Source: Trachelipus rathkii
Lineage: Eukaryota > Arthropoda > Malacostraca > Isopoda > Trachelipodidae
Assembly: GCA_015478945.1 (NCBI GenBank)
Contig: JABUQX010060171.1
Span: 30,001 to 93,582, forward strand
DNA length: 63,582 nucleotides
Direction: 5' to 3'
Shown here: positions 1-10,700 of the stretch, in pieces
Layout: each line of letters begins with the position of its first letter
Numbering within the stretch: the first letter of the stretch is position 1
Translations under genes and position numbers: made by a program
The notes under the pieces: model-generated
Seen by the model: the letters and a program-made list of their open reading frames with translations, nothing else
What the model was told of the DNA's origin: nothing
The model's database searches: none

Positions 1-500
1 CCAATCTGGAAAACAAAATCCTTAGTGAAACAAATAGCTTTAGCCCCGTATTTTACATAAGGTATGTCTACGACACCCTCGTTATCTTTAGGAACATAGA
101 TCATATACATCAGTTCATCAACATAATTCAAGAGTTGTCATGCTTAAAATTAACTTACGAAACTTAGATCAATAATACTCTAAGTTTTTTAGACATCAAA
201 ATCAACGTTAATTTTGACGGCTCATTATCTACAGGTATACATGTCAAACCCACAGCTAATTCTCTATATATGAACTATGGATTCTATTCACCGACTATTT
301 ACAAAAAAAAACTATCTTAAAAACTCTAGTCTACTGATCATACAACCTATGTTCAACTTGGGCAACTTTTGATGAAGAAATTAGCCGCATTAAGTAAAAT
401 TTAATTAACTGTGATCATCCACAATATTCAGTTGAAAATTTAATTAATACAACTCTTACAAAATTATATAATAAAGAAAATAAAAATCACCAAAAAAATT
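1..500 (+). pseudogene. Penelope-like element, reverse transcriptase C-terminal part (broken)
   Basis: This is the palm/thumb end of a Penelope-like element (PLE) reverse transcriptase, the enzyme that copies element RNA into DNA at the target site. Translating + around 50-180 gives R-Y-V-Y-D-T-L-V-I-F followed by a helix ending S-C-L-K-L-T-Y-E. This is the usual R-Y-V-D-D catalytic box with the first Asp replaced by Tyr. After a frameshift comes L-S-F-L-D-I-K-I-N-V (about 183-212), a typical post-box strand. Around 355-475 a third piece reads T-W-A-T-F-D-E-E-I-S-R-I-K and then L-I-N-C-D-H-P. At least two frame changes and stops break it, and the element enters from outside the window. It leads straight into the GIY-YIG domain. 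Family assignment rests on motif order, not on a search. Confidence 0.75.
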
Positions 501-570
501 CTACAAATTTCTTCTTTAAACTCCCAATGCTATAGGCTTTAATAAGGAAGAGAAGTGCCTTCATAACATA

Positions 571-990
571 TTGAACTCCCACCTCAAAACTAAAGGCACC
601 TCAAAAATTAAAGTCAAACTTTACCATAAATCAAAACAACTATCATCCTCCTTTAGTACAAGAGATGCTTTGCCCGACAATCATCACCTTGTGTGCCAAT
701 TTAGCTGCCCTGAGTCAGGCTGTACGTCGACGTATATTGGTTACACGACGAATAGATTGTCGGATAAGGCATATCAACATCGCTACAATCCAAGTAAAAT
801 CTTTGCACATTTCCATACGACAAATGGCCAATCAAACATAGGTAATATTTCCAAATATTTTACATTATTATACGCACCATGTGAAGTCCAGAAACTTAAG
901 ATTGCGGATGCTTTCTACATCAAAACTCGTTGACCCGATATTAACATAAAATTTAATGAATTATCAGTTAAAAAACGTTATTTGATTTGA
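571..990 (+). pseudogene. Penelope-like element GIY-YIG endonuclease domain
   Basis: The open frame 571-933 (120 codons) encodes the C-terminal endonuclease that PLEs use to nick their target. Visible motifs are C-Q-F-S-C-P-E-S-G-C, a Cys pair typical of the PLE linker and domain start, then T-Y-I-G-Y-T (the YIG half of GIY-YIG), then T-N-R-L with the expected Arg, and Q-H about ten residues later. The C-terminal helix reads I-A-D-A-F-Y-I-K-T-R, where families usually have Glu at the metal-binding position; here it is Asp. A TGA at 931-933 ends the frame, but the same frame goes on in good PLE style (P-D-I-N-I-K-F-N-E-L-S) to a second TGA at 988-990. The first stop is therefore probably a point mutation. 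The reverse transcriptase remnant lies directly upstream. Confidence 0.8.
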
Positions 991-1199
991 TTATTATTAA
1001 ACATGCCAAAAAACGTTCCAAATTCGTTTCCTTTTGTTGAATAGACTTTAATTTGCTATAAAATGAACTTACTTTTTTTCTTTTTTGAGCTTCAAATTGA
1101 TTTATTTTTAAATTCATTTTATTTAATTTTTTAGTTTTTTCGCATATAAATATTTATTATTTGTGTCCACAATGAGTGTTGAATATATTTTCATTGTAT

Positions 1200-1330
1200 A
1201 TATTATATTTTTATTAATATAATTTAATATTTGATATATTAATATATATATATAATATATGTATATATATATATATATGTTATGTATTATAATATATAAG
1301 TATAGTAGAGTAGTGTATATATATACCCAC
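1200..1330. repeat. (AT)n-rich microsatellite tract
   Basis: Imperfect AT dinucleotide runs broken by single G or C bases. The open frame on the minus strand across it is only Tyr/Ile codons from the repeat. Confidence 0.9.
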
Positions 1331-1604
1331 CTCAATAGACAAGCCTGAATGCTCCCGTTTAGGACAAGCAAAGGCTTGTTTGATTTGATTTGTATATTCA
1401 ACTAAAACGACACCCATTCCTAATCGAAAAACTTTGCCCTTGAAGAATGTCTTCAAGTACAGAAAGGAAAATGGCTGTCAGGAAATCAATATGAATATGT
1501 CTTCTACTTCTGTTGCAAATTATTTTCAACAATTTTTAAGTATAACTTAATAATGTCCAGTTAAAAACTATTAATTACCGTTTGAAGTCATTAGCAAAGT
1601 TTTA

Positions 1605-1860
1605 AATTATTATTATTATTATTATTATCTAAACTAGTAATTATTATATTATTATTATATTATTATTATATTACTTATTTATTATATTATTATTATTATA
1701 TTAATTATATTATTATTATTATTATTATTATATTATTTTATTATTATTAATATTATTTATTATATTATATTATTATTTATTATTATTATGCCTTATTATA
1801 TTATATTCAATTATTTTATTATTATTATTATTATTTTATTATTATTATATAATTATTAAT
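1605..1860. repeat. (ATT)n trinucleotide microsatellite
   Basis: About 250 bases of mostly uninterrupted ATT/TTA triplets with short frame slips and one TATGCC interruption near 1788. It abuts the first copy of the 0.6 kb repeat family that begins near 1870. Confidence 0.9.
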
Positions 1861-1870
1861 TAAAACAGCT

Positions 1871-3540
1871 GTAATAGCCAAAAAAAAACTTAAATTAAAC
1901 ATATAAGTAACTTCAGCAAAAAGGTCCAGGATAAAAAATTCTTTGAGAAACTTACTCCAGAAGAAAAGATAATGCCCACTTCTCAGAAAGGGTGGTCCCT
2001 TTCATCTGGCACAAAGCCCCGTTCTCCGAGACAATCAACAGTCTCAAAGTAGGGGCTTACGTGCCGACCATACATCCTGGAAACACAAGACTAATAGGGT
2101 TAGGTTTTTTCTTACAGCTTCAAAGAAGGAAGGAAATAAGAAGTTCGACGAGAGCGAGCTTCTGGTAGGAGGCGAGAAAAGTCCAGCTTTCACCTCGCAG
2201 TCAGTCGTCCTCGTCTGAGACTTCTTTTTCCTTCTCAGAGCTTATATGAAGGGAATAATAGGATGGCTGTAAGCCCCTACTTTAGAGTTTTTCCGGACTT
2301 ATGGACACCCTTTCTGAGATGATAATGGCGCGAGACTTAATGAGCGTCTTTGTTGCACATGAACGTTATAGGGTAGATATGAGCTATTAGATGATAATTT
2401 CGAAACTCTTCTTCTCTCTCAGATATCTCGACGTCATTTTTGCATCTACACCCTGCAGAAATGAAATATTGTGGGAACGGCTTGATGAAATTTTTGTTAA
2501 CTAAGTTCCACAATATAATAACCACGATGTAAATAGCCAAGAAACAATTAAATTAAAACATAATAAAGTATAAACTTCATACAATATGTGGCTAAAGAAG
2601 TGTCATATAAAAGACACATATCACAGAAAATACTTTCTATCTATTACTATCTCCATGAAATGAAATATACAATGTCTCTACTCTCCAAACGTGAGATCCT
2701 ATTTATTATTTCCGAAATAGAGCGTCTATAAGTAGGTAGGTAGCGAGGTGAGCAGCATCCTGTAAATCAGTTATAATAGAGTAATGAATAGCATCGGATC
2801 TTTCACTCTACATCAGAGTCCACTATCTGTACACGAATTACTTTTTATCCACTTATATATTATAAGAAAAGACTATAAGATAGAAAATCTATTCTTGTTA
2901 GAGAATATCAATCTCACAGGACTTAAGAGCTTTGTTGAAGACTTATGTAATATTGTTTAACAATATTGTCCTCCGAACTCACGATGGCACATCTTCACAG
3001 GCAGAGAAATGACATTAATTATGAGTGGGAACGGACTATATGAATAGTAAATATATTAGATTATAAATAATAATAATAATAATAGTATCCAACAAATCCA
3101 TAATAAAACGATATATAATAGCCAAAAAAAATAATTTAAAATTATAACATATTAAAATAATTAAACTTACACTAAATAAGTCAAAAGTTACAATATAAAG
3201 AGAACACATACAATGAAAAATACTTCATCTAAACTATCACCAGAAGTAAATCATGTCCTCTCAGATAGAGATGGTGTCCATAAAGATCCGAAATAATCTC
3301 ACTAAGTAGGGGAATTACAGACCATCCTAAGGAGTAATCAAATAAGGTAAGAGCGTAAGGATCTTATATCCTCTCAGAATACGCTTCGTCACGATATAAA
3401 TCCTTTATATTCACTTATATGAATAAAGCTAATAAAAAAATCCTATGCTCTTTGTTGAGACATTCTATCCCTCATCAGAGGACTTACAGAAGCAAATAAT
3501 ATTTGCAATTCAAATAGGAGACACCTCAATAATAAAGGTC
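1871..3540 (+). repeat. Three diverged copies of an approximately 0.6 kb repeat, direct orientation
   Basis: Three units begin with the same AT-rich lead-in, ATAGCCAA then an A-rich stretch and AATTTAAA/AAATTAAA-type sequence, at about 1874, 2533 and 3118 (spacings 659 and 585). Internal landmarks recur: GTGGGAACGG near 2471 and again near 3027, and a segment ending GCAG(A)GAAATGA with ATT-rich sequence after it near 2455 and 3000. A block with TCTCAG, then GGTGTCCATAA, then AAGTAGGGG occurs near 3258-3310 and is related to sequence at 1982-2063. The family is unknown to me. It has no convincing open frame and could be a non-coding satellite or the internal part of a non-autonomous element. 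Unit edges are approximate. Confidence 0.6.
1978..2327. repeat. Imperfect inverted repeat (foldback) within the 0.6 kb repeat
   Basis: Left arm: CTCAGAAAGGGTG near 1982 and CAAAGTAGGGGCTTAC near 2044-2059. Right arm: the complements GTAAGCCCCTACTTT near 2272 and CACCCTTTCTGAG near 2305-2318. The two matching blocks occur in mirrored order. The spacing between blocks differs, about 50 bases on the left and 25 on the right. About 210 bases lie between the arms. Each arm is also related to the block at 3258-3320. Confidence 0.65.
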
Positions 3541-4019
3541 TATTCATTCAAGTCCACATGAAAAATATGAATCTCAATACAATTATGCAACACTGATAAT
3601 TCTTCCAAAATAAAGAGTAAAAAATGTAATATTATGAGCGGATTAGCGACTGCCAGAGGTTTAACCACGTTTCTGAGCGTCATCTTAGCAGCACAGTCTG
3701 TCCAACGGGCAATACGAATCGGTATCGTTAAACTGGTAGAATAGGGTGTCGTCCTCCTTAGTCTTGAATAGTTATTATCTTCACAGAAGTACTTATCACA
3801 CACCTCTTAAAACTGAACACCTGTATTTTTGCTGCTCTCGCGTAGAAAGAGGATCTTGAGATGCTAAGTATTTCTATTGAGGTGCGTGCTTGAGTATTCT
3901 ATATTTATAATATAATATGTAAAAATAACATTATGCCTAAAGAGCATAATTACTGTATAGTATTGCATTATTACTATTGTTTAATATAAATTTAATTATT
4001 TGGTATATTATAATCTAGT

Positions 4020-5330
4020 TTTATTTATATTGTGGAAAACTTATTAACAAAATATTCTATTCAATATAGTCATCGTTATCCCCACAAATTAATTTCCATT
4101 TATCTTGCCTGAAGATTCTGCATCTAGATTATCGGAAGGCAGTAATAATTTAGAGTCACAACAAATTAAATATATATATACCATATGTCCATATCACTCA
4201 TTCAAGCATGAGAGACTCACAATATTAAGTCCTATGAAAAAGTAATATAGTCGAATTAAATTCATACACTTTAATAAAATGAAATTTAAACATAATATTC
4301 CAACTCTATAGCGATTCAAAGAGGCTCAAAAAGAATATAATGAGAGACAGAAGCGAACTCATGAAGGAGCAAACAGATCCGTATCGTCACGTCTTAATCC
4401 ATTCTAGAAACCTCCACAAAGATACGCTTAGTAGGCCACCACTATCCTTTAGATTGTTTTGTCACGAGCGAGTGACTACTCTTTCGAGAAGCTGATAGCA
4501 TGTATTTAATTCATTCACCTGGTAGAAGTTTAGACATGAGTATTCTTCTGTATGATGTCTTTTTATAGAACTTTTTTGACCCATTTGTGAAACCGTCAAG
4601 AAAGTAAAATATAATTATTAGCTTTATTATTATAACTGTTTTTTTTTGCCGGAGTAATTAATAGTGCAAACTTGCCGATTTTGTTGTAAACAATATAGTC
4701 ATTGAAGAGAGACTCCGAATAGTGCTCTGTGATCCTACAATAATTAATTTCATTTCTGCCTGAGAAGAGATGCCACTCGAGTCGGAGGGCGAAATGACAT
4801 ATTCTTAAAGCAGACAATTTCATTGTACACAGTCTTTCAAACAAAATCGTCTTACGTGCTGGAGAGAAACTGGATCTATGAAGCATAGATTAGTTTATTC
4901 TTATTCTTGATACCAAGGCAAAAAGAAAATTCGAACTGAAGCGACTCTGAAAGGAAAATGTGCCGGAACGCTCTTAACACTTTGAACCTCTCATGGTAAC
5001 CTGCTGTATTGATCGCCTCTACTTTAGATGGTTTATTCGTGACTTATTCCGAATCTATTCGCCTATGGAAATCGTTTCGTGAGAAGAAGTGGAACTTTAA
5101 GCCACTTTTTCTTGGCTGGAGAATGTTGTAAGATGAGAGTATTTTCTGTTGTTGACATTTGTATCCATAACTTCTCGTATCATTCTTAGCACATCCGTGT
5201 ACCAAATAATACGTCCGTATCTAGTGCCGACGCTCTAGAGCATAGTATTAAATTTTGAGAGGCACTTCATAATTTTTTTGGCTATCTCACAAATCGTGTA
5301 TTGTATTTATATTGTGGAACTTATTGAACA
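4020..5330 (-). repeat. Inverted copies of the approximately 0.6 kb repeat
   Basis: The minus strand carries the landmarks of the 1.87-3.5 kb units. The complement of 4735-4790 matches 2970-3025 closely (CTCCGA..., then GGCA, CATCTTC, CAGGCAG, GAAATGA, then ATTAATTAT). The complement of about 4085-4125 matches the same block. TATTGTGGAA...CTTATT occurs near 4030 and 5310 on +, and its complement lies near 2500-2515. The lead-in TTGGCTAT, complement of ATAGCCAA, is at about 5278-5285. At least two inverted units are therefore present. No protein is recognised. Confidence 0.6.
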
Positions 5331-6240
5331 AAATTATTTAGTATCTTAGTGTGATCAATAGAGATTCTATCTCTTGATTATTAACACTAATAATATGTGA
5401 TTATTATTGATTATATATTTATTTAAGATTTATTATTTATTCATTATTATTTTTATTGAGACTTAAGGAATCAAATATGGAGTCATTCAGTGTTATCATT
5501 ATTTATTAAATTTATTTATTTAGAGGTTGAGCAGAGAATGATTTATTTTTGATTACATTGATTGGAATGATTAATATTATGTATTAGCAATATTTTCTAC
5601 GACATTTTATTGGGTGAAGAGCACTTTTCTTCACACTTCGATAGAAAAATCAAGGTTGAGAAGAGATCTATTTATTAGAGGCACTTATAAAAAAGAAAGA
5701 AACAATTCTTTTTAGATATTGTAGATTAGGTATGATTTTTTTATCTAAATCTGTAATATTTTATTATAATATAATTATTATATGGTGGAACGAGGTTACT
5801 AAAGTAAATTTGATATAAATTAAATATGTATCCAAACTGAATATTTTGTTGATAAATTAAAATAAAGTCTTATATATATATTTTAATTAAGATAGGCTAA
5901 TTCTTCTACTGTGGCCATGGGAAAGTTGCAATCCAGAAGTTGAATTAGGACGATAACGTATAAGACTATAAGACGTTTAAAGAATATGTTTATTTATTAT
6001 ATGAGTAAATATGATGAGTGAATAAACCTATATGTATTCAATATATAAGTAATATATACTGATAGGATTATGACTATATGATATATATATATATACCTGT
6101 TAAGATTATAATTAGAGCGTTCATTAGAATTTTGCACAATCTGCTTAACATAAGCGAATTAATATATAGAAACTGAGAAATAAAGGACACATGTAGTCAA
6201 GTTTTGAGAAATTGTATGTCTATGCACATAAATATTTGAA
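5331..6240. other. AT-rich stretch, nothing coding recognised
   Basis: TTATT-rich and TATATA-rich sequence. A possible further trace of the 0.6 kb repeat (GTGGAACGAGG near 5785) is too weak to annotate. No gene, promoter or RNA is supportable. Confidence 0.6.
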
Positions 6241-6244
6241 TGTT

Positions 6245-6410
6245 CGTGAAGTTAATTTAAGCATGACAACTCGTTGAATTATGGTTGATGAACGTGAGCT
6301 GTATTATCGATGGCTATGTTCCTAAAGATACGAGGTGTCGTAGACATACCTTATGCTGAAGAGAGAGCGGCGTAGGGGCAAAGCTATTTGTTGTGGCACT
6401 AAGGCTTTTG
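6245..6410 (-). pseudogene. Second Penelope-like reverse transcriptase fragment, inverted
   Basis: The complement of this segment aligns along its whole length with 18-170 at the left end. Shared blocks include CAAATAGCTTT, CATAAGGTATGTCTACGACA, ATCTTTAGGAACATAG and GAGTTGTCATGCTTAAA. The translation again gives R-Y-V-Y-D-T, so both copies share the Tyr replacing the first catalytic Asp and must have a common source. Homology stops at about 6240; beyond it, the continuation seen in the first copy is absent. Above 6410 the minus frame reaches 6624 but its Pro/Arg-rich sequence is not recognisable. PLEs are known to leave partial inverted copies next to one another, which fits. Confidence 0.8.
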
Positions 6411-7030
6411 GGGGGTTTTTCCCGATTGAGCATATAATACGTGGGGTGTCCGTGTTGCGTGGTGGGCTCCTCGGTAGGGTTCCTTTATTTCTTGGGTTGT
6501 CTCTACCCAGGGATCCCTCTTCCCCCACATTTTTCCGCTCCCTGGTGGTGGTTTTAGGTGTTTCCGCGCGGGGAGTAATTATTGAACCTAGCATCATGAT
6601 CAGCTTCTCCTTTCTTTTTTTCAATTAACAAATACCGTAGGTGTGGTCTATCCCATGACGCGGTGGTTGTCATGCGCACGAACGGCCCGCGCGAGGCTAC
6701 CGCCCTTGGCCGTCTCTATCTGCAGACAGCTGTGCTACCAATTAATCTCTACGATTCTATCTTCTTTTAGTACATTACTAATCTGTTAATATACGCGAAT
6801 CTTAGGCACCCAATAGCGCTATCAGCGCTTAAAAACTTATTCCTTTCTTATGTATCTATTGTAACCTCAGCGTCAGTAAAACGTCTCCCTACTTGTTAGA
6901 ATAATTGGCCCACTTTTCGGGTACCTGTAGCACTAATAACTGAGTGATTATAGTAGAACAATTTGCACGTACTCTCATATACATTAGATGTGATTATTTA
7001 CTTACCATTATTATTAATATTGATATTATT
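6411..7030. other. GC-richer unassigned stretch
   Basis: Open frames exist on both strands at 6322-6628, which suggests composition and not coding. No motif is recognised in 6630-7030. Confidence 0.5.
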
Positions 7031-7036
7031 TATTAT

Positions 7037-7066
7037 GATAGATAGATAGATAGATAGATAGATATA
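7037..7066. repeat. (GATA)n microsatellite
   Basis: About seven tandem GATA units running into TATATATA. Confidence 0.95.
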
Positions 7067-7214
7067 TATATGCTTTGTCGTGTGGTTTGGTCCTGGTACG
7101 GTACGGTGCGGTGAGGAGAGGGAAAATTCTGCGCTCGGCCAGCATTAATTTTAACTTAAAAAAGTATTAATTGTAATGTCAAGCGAGTGTAGTTGAGATA
7201 AGCAGCCTCAGAGG

Positions 7215-7460
7215 CGAAATCGGAATCGCATGATCCTAAAAAGATGAGTTTGAAACCAGAATCAAAATCGCATGTTCAAAAAGTTTGAATCGAATCCGAA
7301 TCGTCAACCCAAAAGATTCGCAATCGGAAATGGATTATGGAAATTTCGAATCGAATCGATCCGAATCCATAATAAAAAGCTCGAATCCTAAACCGAATCC
7401 GAATCGAATCGATCCGAATCCGGATTCAAATCCCATATCCAGATTCAAATCCTTCCAATA
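7215..7460. repeat. GAATC-rich simple repeat (degenerate minisatellite)
   Basis: Dense, imperfect tandem copies of GAATC / CGAATC / CGAATCC, including GAATCGAATCGATCCGAATCC-type combinations occurring twice. The open frame 7285-7476 is Asn/Ser/Pro/Arg-rich because of the repeat and is not taken as a gene. Confidence 0.8.
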
Positions 7461-7614
7461 TTTTTTACAAAATTAGAAAAAACCAAAATTGCACATATTT
7501 CTTTTTAAAACTTTATGATACGTAAATAAATGTTTTTTTCAGGCATTTATTTCATTTTACTGGCCTAATATAACAGGACATATTTCATGTTAAATCATTA
7601 TTAATTATATAAAT

Positions 7615-7935
7615 AGTATATATTATCATATATACTATATATATATATATATAATATATATATATATATATAAGTATATAGTATATAATAGTTTGAATAG
7701 ATATTACTATATATATATATATATAATATATTATATTATAATAATATAGATACTTATATATATAATATATTAAAATATAATAATAATATAATTATATCAG
7801 TAACAAATATATATAGCGAGTAATATCTATAGACATAATAGTATATAATATAATACTATATATATATATATATAATATATATATATATATATAATATACT
7901 ACTATATATATATATACGTATATATATTAATAACT
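7615..7935. repeat. (AT)n-rich microsatellite tract
   Basis: Long TATATA runs alternating with ATAATATA sequence, broken by short non-repeat words. Confidence 0.9.
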
Positions 7936-8103
7936 AATTTCTAATTAAGTTTTAACTTGCCCTAAAAAATGAATTAATTCAAGCTTGCCTTTAAAAATTT
8001 TTAAAAAAGTTAATAACCTAAACTTATTACCTATTTCATAATTAACATAACATACTTTATTAAAAAATTAAATGTTTATATTACACTTTTCTATTAACAC
8101 TTA

Positions 8104-8345
8104 TTAGTTTTCAAGCGCTTCCGGAGCTAACTCTCTTATCTCCACATGGCGTCCTATAGCACCGCAATTGAAAAAAAGTCTTTCAACATCTGAAAGTTGT
8201 GGCAGGATACGTAGATATTTTTGTGCAAACTTGGAAAAGTTTTGAGAAAATGATCTTCTTTTTTTTCCAAATAAAAAAAGAGGATTTTCTCCTACAGTTT
8301 CTTCTTGGAAACATGGGCGTACGCAGGGGGGGAGCTAGGGGGCCT
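8104..8345 (-). pseudogene. hAT transposase C-terminal dimerisation domain
   Basis: The minus strand 8277-8104 reads through about 57 codons without a break and ends at a TAA (8104-8106). It encodes the hAT dimerisation region through which these cut-and-paste transposases oligomerise. Key parts are F-S-K-F-A-Q-K-Y-L-R-I-L-P (family pattern: Leu/Phe-rich helix, Ala-x-x-Tyr-Leu, Pro), D-V-E-R-L-F (family: S-E-R-x-F-S), and A-P-E-A-L-E-N (family: L-x-P-E-x-x-E). Codons for E-N-P-L-F precede it near 8300-8318 in a shifted frame. The rest of the transposase is missing: upstream on this strand is an AT array. It differs from the + strand hAT at 9.4-10.7 kb in type and orientation. Confidence 0.8.
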
Positions 8346-8529
8346 CGACACCCCTAACTGCCATAAAAGAGAGGGGATTTTAGAGAAAATGGTAAGACAC
8401 TTGGCTTTGTTTCACTGTTTGAATTTCTTAACAAAATATGTTTTAATTTAAAAGAAAGCATATCTTCTTTGGAAATAATAATCTTTCAAATTCAATTATA
8501 TACTTTGGCCACCACTATAAACTACAAAA

Positions 8530-8535
8530 ATATAT

Positions 8536-8578
<43 letters not shown>

Positions 8579-8720
8579 ATTATTAGATATATATTATATT
8601 AATTATATATATATATATATAATATTATATAGATATGATATATAATATTTATATATAGTAATATATATATTATATATAATTATATATACTACTTATATAC
8701 ATATATATATATTTAATTAA
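8530..8720. repeat. (AT)n-rich microsatellite tract
   Basis: Near-pure AT dinucleotides with ATTATA interruptions. It sits where the rest of the inverted hAT transposase would be expected. Confidence 0.9.
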
Positions 8721-8813
8721 CTTCGCAAGTTCTTGAGAAGGGAAAGCGAATCCAGCCTAGGCCCTCTGCGCCTAGTATAGCGAAGAAGAGAGCTAGTTTC
8801 TGATTCCACATTC

Positions 8814-8814
<1 letters not shown>

Positions 8815-8901
<87 letters not shown>
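8815..8901 (+). repeat. 87-base uninterrupted A run
   Basis: 87 consecutive A residues. About 95 bases of mixed sequence (from 8718) separate it from the AT array on the left. It may be the poly-A tail of a retro-inserted RNA. I see no clear pol III A/B boxes and no target-site duplication. Confidence 0.85.
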
Positions 8902-8905
<4 letters not shown>

Positions 8906-9399
8906 GCCTCACAAAAATTTTCTGCGACAGAAGATGAAGAACTTGTCCGAATTTGTTTATTCCAACGAAAAAAAAATAAAATTTTGACCTATAACCGACA
9001 GGGTAAAATTATTAATTAAATTTTAAATTAATTAAAATTATGTGTTATAAATATATAAAAGTTGTTTTTATAAAGTAAGTTTCAACAGCAAAGAATAAAT
9101 ATTTTAATGTTCATGGTGATGAAACCCTACACGAATCGAACTTTGGCAGAACTGCAAGAAAATATTGAAAGAGTTGCACTAGAACTGCACGAGAGCGAAT
9201 CCTGCTGGTAAGATGTAGCATCTGGATATGTAAATGTAATCTGACATCCAGGCGCCTCTCTGGATAAAACAAAAAGTTAATTTCAATTGTAATAACAACA
9301 ACTTATTTTTTGAAGGAAACACGATTTACCTCTACTAGGCAGAAACCTGAATCGATTTCAGATCTAATTCGTTGCAAGATTCTGGAAATAATGAGTTGA

Positions 9400-10700
9400 A
9401 ACACCTTACAGGTGGGGCGAAAAATGCTACTTATAAATACCAAGGAAACAAAATGAACTTATATTGACTGTGTGGAGTGTTACAGTGACGATGGATCATG
9501 CAATCTCAAGAAAAGCATTATAATATATATTCCTTTCCTAATGACAAAACATCTATATATCTGGAATGAACAATCTGTCAATGAACAGATTTTTGATGAG
9601 ACGGAAATGGGCGTCGTGAAGGATTCATTGGATTTGCATTATTAGAGCCATGGATGCAAAAACCATAGCAAAATCTCCTAATTTTTCAAGAATTCCTAGA
9701 TATTATAATGCTTCCTTGTTACGATGCGCTCTCAGCTATCAGGGAAAGAAGGAGTACAGAATGAATAATGAAAAAAAATACAAAAAAAGGAATATATTTC
9801 ATTGTGCGAGTCATTGACTGAATCTTGTATAGTAAACGATCTGAACTTCTTCTTCTGAAATTCGCATACTGTATCCACTATTAAAGGCATTATCAATTTC
9901 TTTCGTGAATTACCATTTGAGAAGAAAAATAGCATACGCAGTATTTCAGCGTTTTGCGAAACGCAATGGTCAGAAAATACCGTAGTATTTCAATATTTTT
10001 AACACATTTTGTGGATATAGTGCAGGGACTGGAAAACTTGGAAATAGGTAATGTTGCTAACAAAAAAAAATGCATTTCAGCTGGTATTGTGCTACCACAA
10101 AACCTGTTTTCTTATTCAACCTGCATTATAGCCAAAATATTTTGGCTTTGTGGAATGCCTTATAATCAACAGTCGAACGAGTTTTATACCTTCTCAATGC
10201 TCGAACCATTGCAGAAATTACTCACCTGGGAAAGCGTCACCGGCCGCTCAAAAACCAACGATACATAAAGAAATTTATAACAAGGGATAAAGAGATACGG
10301 AAAATCCTTATGATTAATCTTCAGCACCAAGAGTGGTGATCTCCCAGAACATCCTCAAAGCATTCCGCTACCACCCGAGAGGAATATTGATGAGACTATT
10401 CGAATATCATACTGGATTCTCTCGTCACAGTTTCTGGAGTAGAGATTCTCGAAAGAATCACCAGCTTTTCTCTTTATCACTTACATCCGTCGCATGCTTG
10501 CCCTTGCTATAAGGAATCTTGAAGAAAAATCAAAGTATTTGAGACTTTTATGATGAAGGATTTCCAATGTTGTGCTAAATCTCTTTATGTGATTGGAGGA
10601 GAAGAAGCTCGGACCATCGAGAACTAAAAAAAATTTTGAATAGTTGAAGTACCATGAAGCAACTGTCATCTTTGAGCTCGCCGTGCCCGTACTCCGTTAG
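9400..10700 (+). pseudogene. hAT-like transposase, DUF4371/ZMYM1 type (broken)
   Basis: This is the catalytic core of a hAT-like cut-and-paste transposase of the group often annotated as 52 kDa repressor of the inhibitor of protein kinase-like. Pieces in order on +: M-D-A-K-T-I-A-K-S near 9651; C-Y-D-A-L-S-A-I at 9717-9740 (family: G-Q-x-Y-D-G-A); H-C-A-S-H-stop-L-N-L-V at 9800-9829 (family: H-C-x-S-H-x-L-N-L); F-L-T-H-F-V-D-I-V-Q-G-L-E-N-L near 10000-10045 (family: W-V-E-R-H-x-A, then a helix with V-x-A-L-E). A late block near 10355-10480 matches the P-E-E-Y-F-R-x-S-I-x-I-P-F-L-D region and the L-H-P end. The TGA at 9815-9817 is in frame inside the H-C-x-S-H motif, and several frameshifts separate the pieces. 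The N-terminal zinc finger and the dimerisation domain were not found. Confidence 0.75.

Noticed and set aside
6322..6628. Complementary open frames on both strands
   Set aside because: Only the minus end (R-Y-V-Y-D) is meaningful, as a PLE fragment; the rest has no motif.
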